Assembly: GCA_024305745.1 (NCBI GenBank)
Contig: JAHRBS010000002.1
Coordinates: 2,480,001 to 2,544,000 of the forward strand
Source of the DNA: Polyporus tsugae
Lineage: Eukaryota; Basidiomycota; Agaricomycetes; Polyporales; Polyporaceae
DNA length: 64,000 bases
Direction of reading: 5' to 3'
A program made the translations under genes and the position numbers. Shown here piece after piece: positions 53,457-64,000 of this stretch. A model generated the notes under the pieces. The model worked only from the letters and a program-made list of their open reading frames with translations. It did no database searches and had not been told where the DNA came from. Within the stretch, counting starts at the first letter, position 1, and each line of letters starts with the position of its first letter.

Positions 53457-56400
53457 ATGATCAGAATTTTGTCGCCGGCATTCCTCATTCCGCCGGGCAA
53501 CCTCTCGTCCTCCCATTCCCTCCTCCGTATCATCCTTAGCTGCGAGCTACTCGTGTACCACTCTTTCGTAAAGACCGGAAGAGACGTGACTCCCAACTGG
53601 GTAGAATGGAGATCTCGGTGCGTCTTACAGTTGCTCAATCCGCCTCTCACATCGCTCACATGTGTCTAGGCAGAGCTCGAACGCCCTGAATCGCTCTATG
53701 CAGGGTCTCTGGTCCACTCACAGACGTGCTAAGCTCAACCTAAACTCAGCATCCACCCCCGCCTCTGGATCCACCACTCTCAGCGTCCCCCCACCCTCCG
53801 AGGAGCCCACAGCAGACACAACTCCCGTAGAGGCTCCCCTCGACACTCCAACGGCGGAGGCGGAACCCGCGAGCACTTCTGCTGATTCTAAGCCGGTCAG
53901 CACGAAGAGGAAGCTGCGTTCGACCCGGGAAGATGGGAGCAAACGCCCGAAGCTTTCGGGGGGGAGCATCTCGAAGGACCACACGCCTCCCGCGACACGT
54001 CTGTCGGATCTCGGAGGGGTGGATGCGTGCATAGAGAAGATGTTGGAGCTGGTCGCGATGCCGCTGTGTCATCCGGAGATCTACCTGCACACGGGCGTGC
54101 AGCCGCCACGAGGAGTGCTCTTGCATGGGCCGCCGGGTTGCGGGAAGACGATGCTTGCTCACGCAATTGCTGGGGTGAGTGATCTTTGCACACTTCGTGT
54201 CAGAATTCAAGTCGGCGGCGCATTCTGCATCCCATCGAGTTTGTGCGTGTCTATCTAGTCTCGTCACTGGGCGTATTGGCCCACACGCCGAGTGGGGTGT
54301 GTTCAATGTGTCCAATGAATGCGGTATGGAGGGTAGTTGTCAGATGTTACCCGCTGCAGATTGCACTGGCGCCCCGAAGAGCCCCGGATCCAGGTCCGGC
54401 GCGTACGACCAGGTCAGCTTCACGCTGATGGGGACTATATCTGTGGGCCCCTCTATAGAGGAAAGGGTGGTCTCATGTCCATCTAATTGCGACAGTCCCA
54501 ATTGTCGCCGCGTCTTTCACGAGCCATGTTCTATTGCATCATGGCCTGCTCCCATCAACGAGTCTTTTGAGTGTACACCGCGAGCACGGAAACATGCGAC
54601 CTTGTACCCATGCGGTAACGGGCACGGTATACTCGTCTCCATCCCCTTCGTTGTGTTGGCCCCTTCGAGGGACTTTCCTCTGTCATTCAATAATGCCATG
54701 TCTTATGTGTTTTTGTATGTGCTCTCGGCAGGAGCTTGGCGTACCCTTCATCAACATTTCCGCGCCATCAGTCGTTTCCGGCATGTCCGGAGAGTCCGAG
54801 AAGACACTCCGGGATACGTTCGACGAGGCGAAGCGAGTCGCGCCATGTCTGCTCTTCATCGACGAGATCGACGCGATCACGCCAAAACGCGAAAGCGCGC
54901 AGCGGGAGATGGAGCGGCGAATAGTCGCGCAGTTTCTGACATGTATGGATGGTGCGTTTGTGTCCCATTACCCACATCGCGTTCACGGACTAACGCTAAG
55001 ACAGACATGTCATGGGAGAAGAACGACAACAGGCCGGTCGTGGTGATCGGTGCGACGAATCGACCGGATTCGCTGGATGCGGCACTACGTCGAGCTGGCA
55101 GGTTCGACCACGAGATTAGCATGGGTGTGCCAGACGAAGAGGCACGAGCACAGTACGTGCGCTGGATATCTCATCGACTCCTCCCATTTTGACTGTGATC
55201 GCAGGATCCTCCGTGTCCAGGCCGCGAAGCTCAGATTAGAAGGCGACTTTGACTACATGGCTCTCGCGAAGGCAACTCCAGGCTACGTTGGCGCGGACCT
55301 TGCTGCACTCACCGGCGCAGCGGGCATTATCGCAGTGAAGCGAATATTCAAGCAGATATCGGAGGGTACCCTAGTCCTTCCCGAAAATGCGATACTTCAA
55401 CCAGATGGCGACACGGCCATGGCTATCGACCCACCTTCCCAGCCTCGGCCCACCGCGCCACAAAGCAGCAGTCAAGTTGTCCCGTTCGCCAGCTTCGACG
55501 TCTCAAAGCACACTGTGGCGAGCTCGATCGTCCACTTCCTCCGCGCGCACCCCGATCCCTTGACCGAGGCGCAACTCGCCCCGCTGTGCATCACCTACGC
55601 AGACTTCATGCTCGCGCTCCAAGAGGTGCAGCCATCGTCCAAACGGGAAGGCTTCACGACCGTGCCGGACGTGACGTGGGCCGACATCGGCGCGCTGCAT
55701 GCCACACGCGAGGAGCTGCAGATGGCGATCGTGCAACCCATCAAACGGCCGGAGCTGTTCAGCGCAGTCGGGATCGTCGCAGCGTGCGGCGTGCTGCTCT
55801 GGGGTCCGCCCGGCTGCGGCAAGACGCTTTTGGCGAAGGCGGTCGCGAACGAGTCCCGCGCGAACTTCATCAGCGTGAAAGGCCCAGAACTGCTGAACAA
55901 GGTGCGCTTCCGATCGGTCTTTCCTCGTCGTGTCTGTTGTTAAGTGGTGAGCGCACTTTTGAATTTCAGTATGTCGGCGAGAGCGAGCGCGCCGTGCGGC
56001 AAGTGTTCTCCAGGGCACGCGCGTCCTCGCCGTGCGTCATCTTCTTCGATGAGCTGGACGCGCTCGTGCCCCGCCGCGATGACAGCATGGTGAGCACTCC
56101 TCGTATCCTGGTCCACTATCGTCGTGCTTCACTCATTATGATCTGCCCCACCCCCAGTCCGAGTCCTCCGCACGCGTCGTCAACACGCTCCTGACAGAGC
56201 TCGACGGCCTCGACGCGCGCAAGGCCGTGTACGTGATCGCGGCCACGAACCGCCCCGACATGATCGACCCCGCGATGTGCCGCCCCGGCCGCCTCGACAA
56301 GCTACTCTACGTCGACCTCCCGTCCGCGGACGAGCGCGTCGAGATCGTGCGGAAGATGACGCGGAAGGTCCCGCTTGGCATCGAAGCTGGCGAGAGCGTT

Positions 56401-56763
56401 GCGCCCGGCGACTCGGGGGCGATCCTGCTGTTGATCGAGGATCTCGTGAGGCGGGGGTGCGAGGGGTACAGTGGCGCGGACCTTGCTGCCTTGGTGCGCG
56501 AGGCGGGGGTCGCCGCGTTGAAGCGAACGCTCGGCGCCCTGGACGCTATGGAGGCGGAGGGCGGGCCGCAGCAGGAGCAGCAACAGGGACAGGTGCGGCG
56601 GATGCTGGTGTCGGCAGAGGACTTCGGGCGGGCGCTGGAGAAGGTGCAGCCGAGCGTGTCGGTGGCGCAGCGGCGCAAGTACGAGGCGTTACGGTCGAAG
56701 TTTGCAGGGCTGCCAGTGCGGAGTGGGAAGGAGGAGGATGGGAAACGTATGGAGGAAAAGTAA
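53457..56763 (+). CDS. RIX7: ribosome-biogenesis AAA ATPase RIX7 (NVL homologue)
   Basis: Two AAA modules in tandem. D1 has Walker A GPPGCGKT, Walker [11 protein letters not shown], and RRAGRFD. D2 has [42 protein letters not shown] and CRPGRLD. A basic Ser/Pro-rich linker ([16 protein letters not shown]) is a likely nuclear-localisation region. RIX7 removes Nsa1 from pre-60S particles in the nucleolus. Exons: about 53457-53617 (tentative), 53670-54174, 54732-54951, 55005-55152, 55205-55901, 55970-56089 and 56158-56763, about 818 residues, in phase throughout. The first exon and start are uncertain: I placed it by an open frame ending at a GTGCGT donor that splices in phase to [10 protein letters not shown]. 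The first long intron is 557 nt, ten times its neighbours. Family assignment rests on the [10 protein letters not shown] and [16 protein letters not shown] signatures. Confidence 0.88.
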
Positions 56764-57222
56764 ACGTAAATGTGTTGGTGGTATCACTCTAAGTGCTGTT
56801 CACTGTACCATTGGTGTTTCAAGCGCCAACATGCCAGTGGGGTCAACTGGCAAAGATTAGGATCTCTCTTCCGTTCGTTGTTGTCCACATTAGACATCAT
56901 AATACCATGTCCACGGTTCACGCTCCTCGACGGCATGTCCTCACACTTGGGACCTGACAATGTTGCGAGGACAGCTAAACAAGAGATAATTGAGTGCGCC
57001 TGAGTACCAAGATTAGATAAGATGCGAACGGGAAGCGGGCCCCTCTGTTCGAGCCACCGAACCACGAGCGTCGAGCACCTTTCAGAATACCACATCCCCC
57101 TCCCACCTTGCTGCTCTGCGGATATCTGTCTAGAGCCTGTGCAGCCACATACACCATCGCAGCCCATCAGCCAGCTGAGCTTTACCTCACAGTGATACCC
57201 GAATACCAGCCAGATTTGCGTA
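56764..57222. other. intergenic between RIX7 and PPE1
   Basis: 3' flank of RIX7 and promoter of PPE1; no other feature is seen. Confidence 0.4.
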
Positions 57223-58781
57223 ATGTCCGATCTCTATCGTTCGGCCCTCCAAGCTCGGTTTGCGAAAGCACCCCAACTCCCTCCTCTGCCAGGAGAAGAT
57301 GACGAAGAGGAGGATGAAGCGGGAGACTCAGTAGGATCGCTGCCCACTGGTATGGGCCCTCCGGCAGCGTGAGTCCGACTGCCCCATGTGTATCAGTGCC
57401 AGCTGCTCACGGAGTACGTATGTCGCGCAGCCCCTTCCGGACTCCCAGGGCAGCTCGAAAGCGCGCCCCGGATTCTGCATTAGCTCCACTATCTGCCTCT
57501 GGATTCTTCGATCAGGCAATGCAGGTTACAGGGCCGCATTTGGATCTCGACATTAGGGCATATTACACGCCGCCGAAGTTCGAGGATGGGACGGTGATGG
57601 TCTGCCATCATGGTGCCGGCTACTCCGGCCTTTCATTTGCGTGCATGGCGAAGGAGGTGACAGACATGAGCAAGGGCGAGTGCGGCGTGCTGTCGTATGA
57701 TTGCCGTGGGCACGGTACGTGGACGCCAGCGAGGGGACATGGGGCACTCCTCATTCGTCGCAGGGAAGACGAAGACCGTCTCCATCCCGGGGCAGGACAA
57801 TCTTGATGTGGACGTCCTCACTATGGACCTCGTCAATTTCATTCGGACTGTCTTTCCGGACGTTGAAACCGCGCCTTCCCTTCTGGTAAGCAAATAACAA
57901 AGCGACGACTTTGACAGATGCGCCGCTTACGTCCTGCAGCTGGTCGGCCACAGTCTCGGGGGCTCCGTTTGCGTGCGCGCATGTTCCATGCTCCAGCAAC
58001 ACCAGTATCGAATCACCGGCGTGTGTGTAATCGATGTCGTCGAAGGTTCACCGGGCCGTTTCTGTTGGAATCGCGGGACGCCTCGCTAATTACGTGTTCG
58101 CGCACGCAGAGTTCACCATCGAGGCCCTCCCGCTCATGCACAGTCTCCTCAACGCGCGACCAGAAGGGTTCGACAGCCCCGAGGAAGCGATCGAGTGGCA
58201 GTGAGTGGGAACGAATCGCTTTCTATGTGGCGTTCTCGGAGCGACTCATCTTCGCGGCATTGTTGTTAGCGTGAACACGAACACGATCCGCAACCTGACT
58301 TCCGCGAGGGTGTCCGTTCCCCCCGTCATCGTACCCGCTCCCGAGAATTCGCCACCGAGTGTACCCGCGTACCTTTGGCGGACCCCGCTCCGCTCGACGG
58401 CCCCATACTGGAATAGTAAGTACAGCGCCGTTGTACGCCCGCTTGCCTAAACTGATGCTGATCGTCGCAGGCTGGTTCACAGGCCTGTCGAGCAAATTTC
58501 TGGCTTCGCGCACCGCTCGTCTTCTGGTCCTAGCAGGCGCGGAGCGCCTCGACAAGGAGTTGATGATCGGACAGATGCAAGGGAAGTTCCAGCTCGTGGT
58601 AATTCCCAACGTCGGACATATGGTGCATGAGGTGCGTGGCCGGCGGACGGGGGCGCGTCCCCACGAAGCGTTGACAGTATCGATGCAGGACGACCCTACG
58701 CGGATGGCGGACGTGCTCGTCGAGTTCTGGAGACGTAACGAGCGCGTCGTCGTCGGAGTCAAGAAGGTCGGCGAGCTGTAG
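57223..58781 (+). CDS. PPE1: protein phosphatase methylesterase 1 (PPME1/PPE1)
   Basis: Removes the C-terminal methyl ester of the PP2A catalytic subunit. Eight exons (57223-57368, 57431-57714, 57764-57885, 57940-58045, 58110-58200, 58270-58415, 58471-58631, 58689-58781) give 382 residues, a normal length for the family. An acidic N-terminal stretch (GEDDEEEDEAGD) is followed by the alpha/beta-hydrolase fold. The oxyanion region is VCHHGAGYSGLSF. The nucleophile elbow is LVGHSLGG. The acid is in AGAERLDKELMIGQMQGKFQ, and the catalytic histidine in IPNVGHMVHEDDP. All splice sites are canonical. The gene is intact and sits head-to-tail with RIX7. Confidence 0.92.
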
Positions 58782-59872
58782 AGCGACCTGCCTCGTAAGG
58801 GTTGGCTTGGGGGTCGGAACGGAAGACGTTCGGAGTGGTCGTGTGCAAATATTTTCTATCAAGCACTACTGTAGGGTAACCTCAATCCATTAGAAAGATA
58901 TTTCACTAGATTACCGGTTTAAAGCCCGCCTTCACGCCGGATTTCACATAATCCTCATCAGATATAACGATGAGTTGTCCACCCACGCACACACGTGAAC
59001 GTTCTCGGTCGAAAGTTTGTCGAAAGTATACATTTATATTGGGGATCAGGATAAATCAGGCTTTTCACCCTTTCTCGAACCAGCATTTGGCGCTAATAAG
59101 TATGTGAGGATTGTGCCAATGGCCTGGTCCTTGTTTACCTTTGCGATCACTGTGCTTGTTGCTGCAGGACCCAGGTAAACCCCAGAATCGTAACACCGCT
59201 ATCGGAAGATGGTGGAGTCCTTGCGGCTAAGCTCCGGACTCATTTGAGCATATGGAAGTTCCTGAATTTCTATAATACAGTACTAGCAGTGGTGAACAGC
59301 GGGTCTTCAGTACGAATAAATAGCATGTAAGATTCTGTTGCCGCCGTCCAGGAGACTCAGCGTACGCACAATGCCCAAAACAGTAAGTCCTTGACGACGC
59401 CGTAAACCCATAACGGTGCCCACATGCCATGTCCGCGTCCCATCCGCCGCAAACTCCATTGGACCCGTGGACTGGAATTGCTGCGGCGTTGACGTTGATG
59501 ACAAGTGCATGCATTAGTAGACCTGAGTTGAACGACTAGCAGATGTTGCGGCGGGGCCCTCGAATTGTGTCTATTGATCAGCGGAGTGAGATTAGCAGTG
59601 GAATGCATGGTAAAGTGAAATCGGAGTGCATGCGAAAGATGATGATAATGCGAGGTATTCAGTATGAGTAAGTTACGAAAGATGCCGTCGACGTCTCGTC
59701 CATCCGGTGAGGGGAAGCCTGAGGGCGGTAGCGATCCGGCAACCTGCTCGAACAGGGGGCCGATGGCCCGCATCCCGCAGCAGGTTCATAGTCCCAATCC
59801 AAAAGGCAACTCGTACAACGCAAGCGAATGCCGGATCGCCAAGCCGGGCCCAGCTCATTGGCCCCAACCACA
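58782..59872. other. intergenic, convergent between PPE1 and the monooxygenase
   Basis: No supported gene. A minus-strand frame at 59227-59773 has no domain. Part of it may be 3' UTR of the monooxygenase. Confidence 0.35.
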
Positions 59873-62030
59873 CTAATCCTCTTCATCGTGAGTCGAACTA
59901 ACCTGCACGCTCAACCCCGCGAAGTTCAGGAACGGCGCCGGGTGGTGCGCGTGATCCTCATCCTCGTCCTCGTCTTCCTCATCGCCATCGCCGCCCTGCT
60001 GCCTGCCGAGCGCGCGCTCCCGGAGGAGGCCCCACTGCACCCACCAGTCGTCCGCCTCGTCCTCGCAGTCGTACCCGAAGATCTCGCGGATCTCGTCCCA
60101 GAGCCCGCTCGCCTCGCCGCCCGCCTCGAGCACGTTCACGCCCTGCGCGCCGAGCGCGCGCATGCCCGCGTCGCGCTGCCGCGACGCGTCGCAGTCCGCC
60201 ATCGCCATGAAGAACGCGTTCCCGAACTCGGACGCGCGCACGCCGCGCGTGCGCGCCTGCCGCAGCTCCTGGTACGCGTACAGGAAGGACTCGATCTGGC
60301 GCTCCTCGGTCAGGTGCGAGAAGAGCTTTGCGAGCACCGCGCCGTCCTCGACCGCCATGGCCGTCGCTTGGATCGTCCCTGGCTGGAGGCAGGGCATGGA
60401 CGACGAGTCAGCGCTGGGTGCCACTGGCAGGCAGGCGTGGGATGGCCACACTCACTGGGAAGGGGTGCGCGGCCTCGCCGACGAGCACTAGTCGGCCCTC
60501 GTCCTCTACCCAGTCTTCCAGGTCGTTGTTCTCGCGGATCGTTATTCGGGTGGCTTTCGAGGCGTTCTTGGTGATTTCATGGAACCTGTAGAGAGGAACA
60601 CACGCCGATGGTTAGCTTGAAGGCAGGTGTACAGGTCAGCGGGTGGTACTGACCGCGGGTCTACTGCTTCCGATATTGAGGGGACCGGCACCGACGGCGC
60701 GTCGCCGAACTTGCCCTCCGCCGCCTCGTCCGGACCGTAGAATTGAAACACGAAATCGTTGCCTCCATGCTGTGCCGACAACGTCAGCGCGTCGGAGTCA
60801 TGCAGAGGGGGTAACCGAACCAAGCACGACCACGTACGACGGGGAATCCAAGGATGGCACGGTTGTCGCCAAACGCCACGAGTACACCGTTCTGAAAACG
60901 ACGCGTTAAGGCTCCACCCGCCACGCCCCCGCGAGAAATGGGGGGGCACACTCACCTCCGTCTTCACCTCTCTGAGGTACTCGGGCAAGTGAGCACTAGG
61001 GACGATTGTGCTGTCGGCGCATCAGTGGCCGAAAGGCCAGGCGGGGATAAGGAGGGAGGGGAAGTACTAGAGGCCGCAACTCACTCGTACAGGACCAAGC
61101 CCGTTGGGTTACCCCGGACTTTCTGGCCAAGGACTGCTGCGCGACAAGGCCCGTACTCGCCATCGGCACCAACGAGGACATCGGCTGATAACGTCGTCCC
61201 TGACGATAACGTCACCTCCCGCTCCTCTGTGTCCATTTCCACCACCTCTGCATTGAATTCCACCTCGGCACCGGCGCGTGTTGCTGCATCGTACAGGATG
61301 TCGTAAAGCTCCGCATGCTTTGATCCGATATGAGCTCGGATAATGAGGGGGAAGAGAAGCGGTAGGTAGCCGAAGGAAGGAGGCGGGAACGCACCGTCAG
61401 CAACATGAAGACACCTCTTGTCTCTCGTAGAAGATCCTGATCCCATACTTGCCGACCCAGGTAGTCGCCGTTCTCGTCTAGTAAGCAACCGTGCACGATT
61501 TAGCGGGATGAGCCGGTCGGCATGAGACTGGTCCGCACTCACACTTGGCGAACCTGATGCAATGTGATACCAAGGCTTTCTGTTTCAGCGGCTTGTAGAG
61601 GTCCCAGTGGAAGAAAATCTTGGTGAGGTTGGGTGGTAGTCGGATGCCGCTTTCTCCGCGCTGTCGCCCGCGGAACGGAGTCAGACGCCGAGGACCAAGG
61701 TGTGGAGGATGTGGAGGTTCGAGCGGAGCGACTTGGTACTTACTGCGGCCTGTCTGCTCGACCTCTCCAGGACCCTCACATGATGGCCAACCCTCCTCAG
61801 TGCGAGCGCACAAGAGAGCCCGGCGATTCCTAAGTCGCGGCGGGGTGTCAAGCGCTATGATCGAATGGAGTGCCAAAAGATGCAACGCACCTCCACCGAT
61901 TATCAGGAAACTGATGGAAAGATGGGCTTGTGTTGGACGCGTTGAAGACTGGTAGAGAGAACACGCCCTTAGCGTACGGTCCTCGGGAGGGCGGACGCAC
62001 AGCACGTACCTCTGCACTGTCGAAAGCCAT
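59873..62030 (-). CDS. FAD-dependent monooxygenase, salicylate-hydroxylase-like
   Basis: About eleven exons. Exon 1 (62030-62010, MAFDSAE) splices to SSTRPTQAHLSISFLIIGGG and then IAGLSCALALRRVGHHVRVL, rebuilding the N-terminal GxGxxG FAD fold. Next come PPNLTKIFFHWDLYKPLKQK, YENGDYLGRQVWDQDLLRET, HAELYDILYDAATRAGAEVE, and VLVGADGEYGPCRAAVLG (the DG motif of group A monooxygenases). Then follow NGVLVAFGDNRAILGFPV, NDFVFQFYGPDE, and LVLVGEAAHPFP joined to PGTIQATAMAVEDGAVLAKL (the GD motif). Such enzymes hydroxylate aromatic or polyketide-like substrates with NAD(P)H; the substrate is not readable. The C-terminus has an unusual acidic run (GDEEDEDEDEDHAHH) before the stop at 59873. No lesion was found in the exons followed. 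Confidence 0.82.
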
Positions 62031-64000
62031 GACGCGGACGAGTAGAAGAAGGGGCGAGGTAAAGTGGGCAGCAGGTGCCCGGTCATGCGAAGATATATCA
62101 TCGTTGCACGTTGCACCCGCCTAGACGGGAACGGAGATGCGGCGGGCCAAAACAGATCTGTAGTCATGACGGGGTTTTGCAATTAATAGGCGGTAGAGTT
62201 TCAGTGTTCGGGCGGTCCGCCCATCCATCACCTGGCCTGGGGCCCGAAGGTGCGAGGAATCCGAATCCAGATATGCGGTGGGTACAGTATATTTTCTTCC
62301 CTGCGTGTGCCAGGCTCTTGCCAGCGCGCGGCGCGACTAGTACGGTTGCCGGAATTTCATGCAGCACCTGGATTTAGCAGGAAACTGGGTAACGACAGGA
62401 CAGCGGAAGGCCTGGGGGCCTCTCATTCGCGCGAAAACAGGCCACGGGGCACGAAAATCGGGGCCCAAAACGAGGAGACTTGTGCGAGGGACCGCGGCCT
62501 CTGATCCGTAGCGACAGCGCCTAATCAATTATTTGCCGCGATCCCGCGACACAGCGAGGCGCTCCCGAGTCCGTCGAAGAGTCGCCTCCCTCGCTGTTTC
62601 TCAAGAGGAAGGAGAGAGATCAGGATCGTAGGAGGTTGTGGGCGTTGCGAAGCCAGCGAAAGTTCGGTTGTGGCTAAAGGCTCTGTTGGTCAGCGCTCAG
62701 TCGCAAGCTTCTGCTTCTGCCGATCCTCGCAGAGAAGCGCGCATGCCGAGATTTACGGTTTGACAGGTGGCCTGCGCAGCTCGGGTGGCGAGACCTTCGT
62801 AAAAGCTGACCCTTTTCTTTGATCTAAGTGTGGACCCCACCTCCTCGCTGGACGTTCGTGCCTTATTGAGTGCACGGGTCCAGGGTCAAAACCGGGACCA
62901 GATGGCCCAGACCTGGGCTGGGCGAAACGTCATGGCAGTTTTCGACGTCGTGTAAGTTCGGGTTTTGTTTTGACAGCCGCGGGCAGCGTCGTGAGGTATC
63001 TGGATCTAAGGGGCACACGGGGACTGCAAACGAATTTCAGACACATGTCGGGCACACAGTAAAGCCGAGACAAAATGGCATTGACCCCTGTGAAAGATCT
63101 GTACAACGCCTCAATTGACAAAGAGTGGACCTGTTGTGCCAAGCTGACACCGCAGGAGAGGAGTGCACATCAATATTGTCTTCGCACCGTGGAAACGGAC
63201 CATACACACAAATACACACAATCACCGCAGTATTAATGAGCCCCAAAAATGAAGGATTCGATTTTGTCACGAACTTCGGCCTTCTGGACGAAAGTCATTG
63301 AAAAGGCGTCCTGTCCGCCACCGGCCTGGAGTTCCCATCAACTTCTATCCAATCCAGAACCACCGAATATCTATGCACAGTGTGTGATGGGATATGAACG
63401 GGTTCCCATACACATGGCATGGGAGCTCCATGTCCGTACTTAGTGTGGGAGTGCGCTGGTTAGGTGCGAATCTTGAAGCTTGAATGGCAACGGCATGACT
63501 TTTGTAATAGTGTAGAAGTCAGAAGATCGTCGTGATAGTACAGGACATCGTTGACTACAACCGCTCGATCAGACACACCAAAAGATATCAAATGATAGAG
63601 GTAAGAACATAGTACAATTGGTGAGGGAGGTAAGAAGGTATTACAGAACAGCGGAGGTAATTATAAGTATGTACTAATGGAAGGGTGTCACATAAGAATA
63701 TGTTAGTATTTGTTCGCGGAGAGGCGAAACGCATCAGGACCCGCGACGCTCAAACTCCGACAAGTACAGAGATATCGATGACAGTACTAGTGGGCGCATG
63801 AATCAAGAGAAGACAAGGAGCGATGAATTGGCGGCGAAGAAGTGCAGGACGGCCCGAAACGGTATGTACGATCAGCCAACACGTATGTACGCCCACACAA
63901 TCAGCGTGATGGCAACACTCGCTGCTCGATAAGTTCGAAGCGGCGGGGAAGAAGGGGCGTGACGTCGAGCCACAGAACTCCGATGGCCTCAATCCGACAT
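62031..64000. other. gene-poor right end, nothing recognised
   Basis: Apart from the monooxygenase promoter I see no coding exon, RNA gene or repeat with support. Short frames lack domains. Confidence 0.35.

Noticed and set aside
54179..55192. 337-codon plus-strand frame
   Set aside because: It covers the long RIX7 intron and overlaps real RIX7 exons in another frame.
59828..60574. 248-codon plus-strand frame rich in Arg/Ala/Leu
   Set aside because: GC-rich shadow opposite the C-terminal exons of the FAD monooxygenase.

Overview
This 64 kb window is nuclear DNA of a filamentous basidiomycete, most likely an Agaricomycete (white-rot or mushroom lineage). The genes are split by many short introns of about 50-70 nt with GTRNGT donors and YAG acceptors. 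The dominant families, a small secreted 8-cysteine family usually annotated 'glycopeptide' and multi-pass DUF6534 membrane proteins, are expanded in Agaricomycetes. I see no operons, CRISPR arrays or prokaryotic signals.

Positions 1-46,551 are accessory DNA built as a large inverted (palindromic) gene array. The left arm reads: DUF6534 gene (-, cut by the window edge), glycopeptide 1 (+), glycopeptide 2 (+), a single-exon methyltransferase (+), glycopeptide 3 (+), glycopeptide 4 (+, divergent), decayed F-box gene (-). The right arm repeats this in mirror order and opposite orientation: F-box gene (+, frameshifted), decayed glycopeptide-4 type (-), glycopeptide (-), a divergent Hsp70 (+), glycopeptide (-), DUF6534 gene (+). 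The centre (17-32 kb) holds three more DUF6534 genes, another glycopeptide gene and a helicase fragment. The duplication also covers roughly 1-1.4 kb of sequence upstream of each glycopeptide gene, including a shared promoter block and a TATA-like GTTAAATAG. A 713-bp MITE with perfect 28-bp terminal inverted repeats sits in the 3' flank of glycopeptide 2. The paralogous flank of glycopeptide 1 preserves the uninterrupted TA target.

Positions 47-53 kb are transitional: a DUF4139 ('mucoidy inhibitor A'-like) gene broken by stops and frameshifts, a tRNA-Gly(GCC) gene, an intact protein with three ZZ zinc fingers, and a 5'-truncated DUF6534 copy. From 53.4 kb on the DNA looks like conserved housekeeping sequence: the double-AAA ribosome-biogenesis ATPase RIX7/NVL, the protein phosphatase methylesterase PPE1/PPME1, and a FAD-dependent monooxygenase on the minus strand. 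The last 2 kb show no recognisable gene.

The window therefore joins a fast-evolving, duplicated array of secreted and membrane proteins to a conserved core block. No joint function of the secreted 8-Cys proteins and the DUF6534 membrane proteins is known to me; their co-amplification is the main biological hint here.
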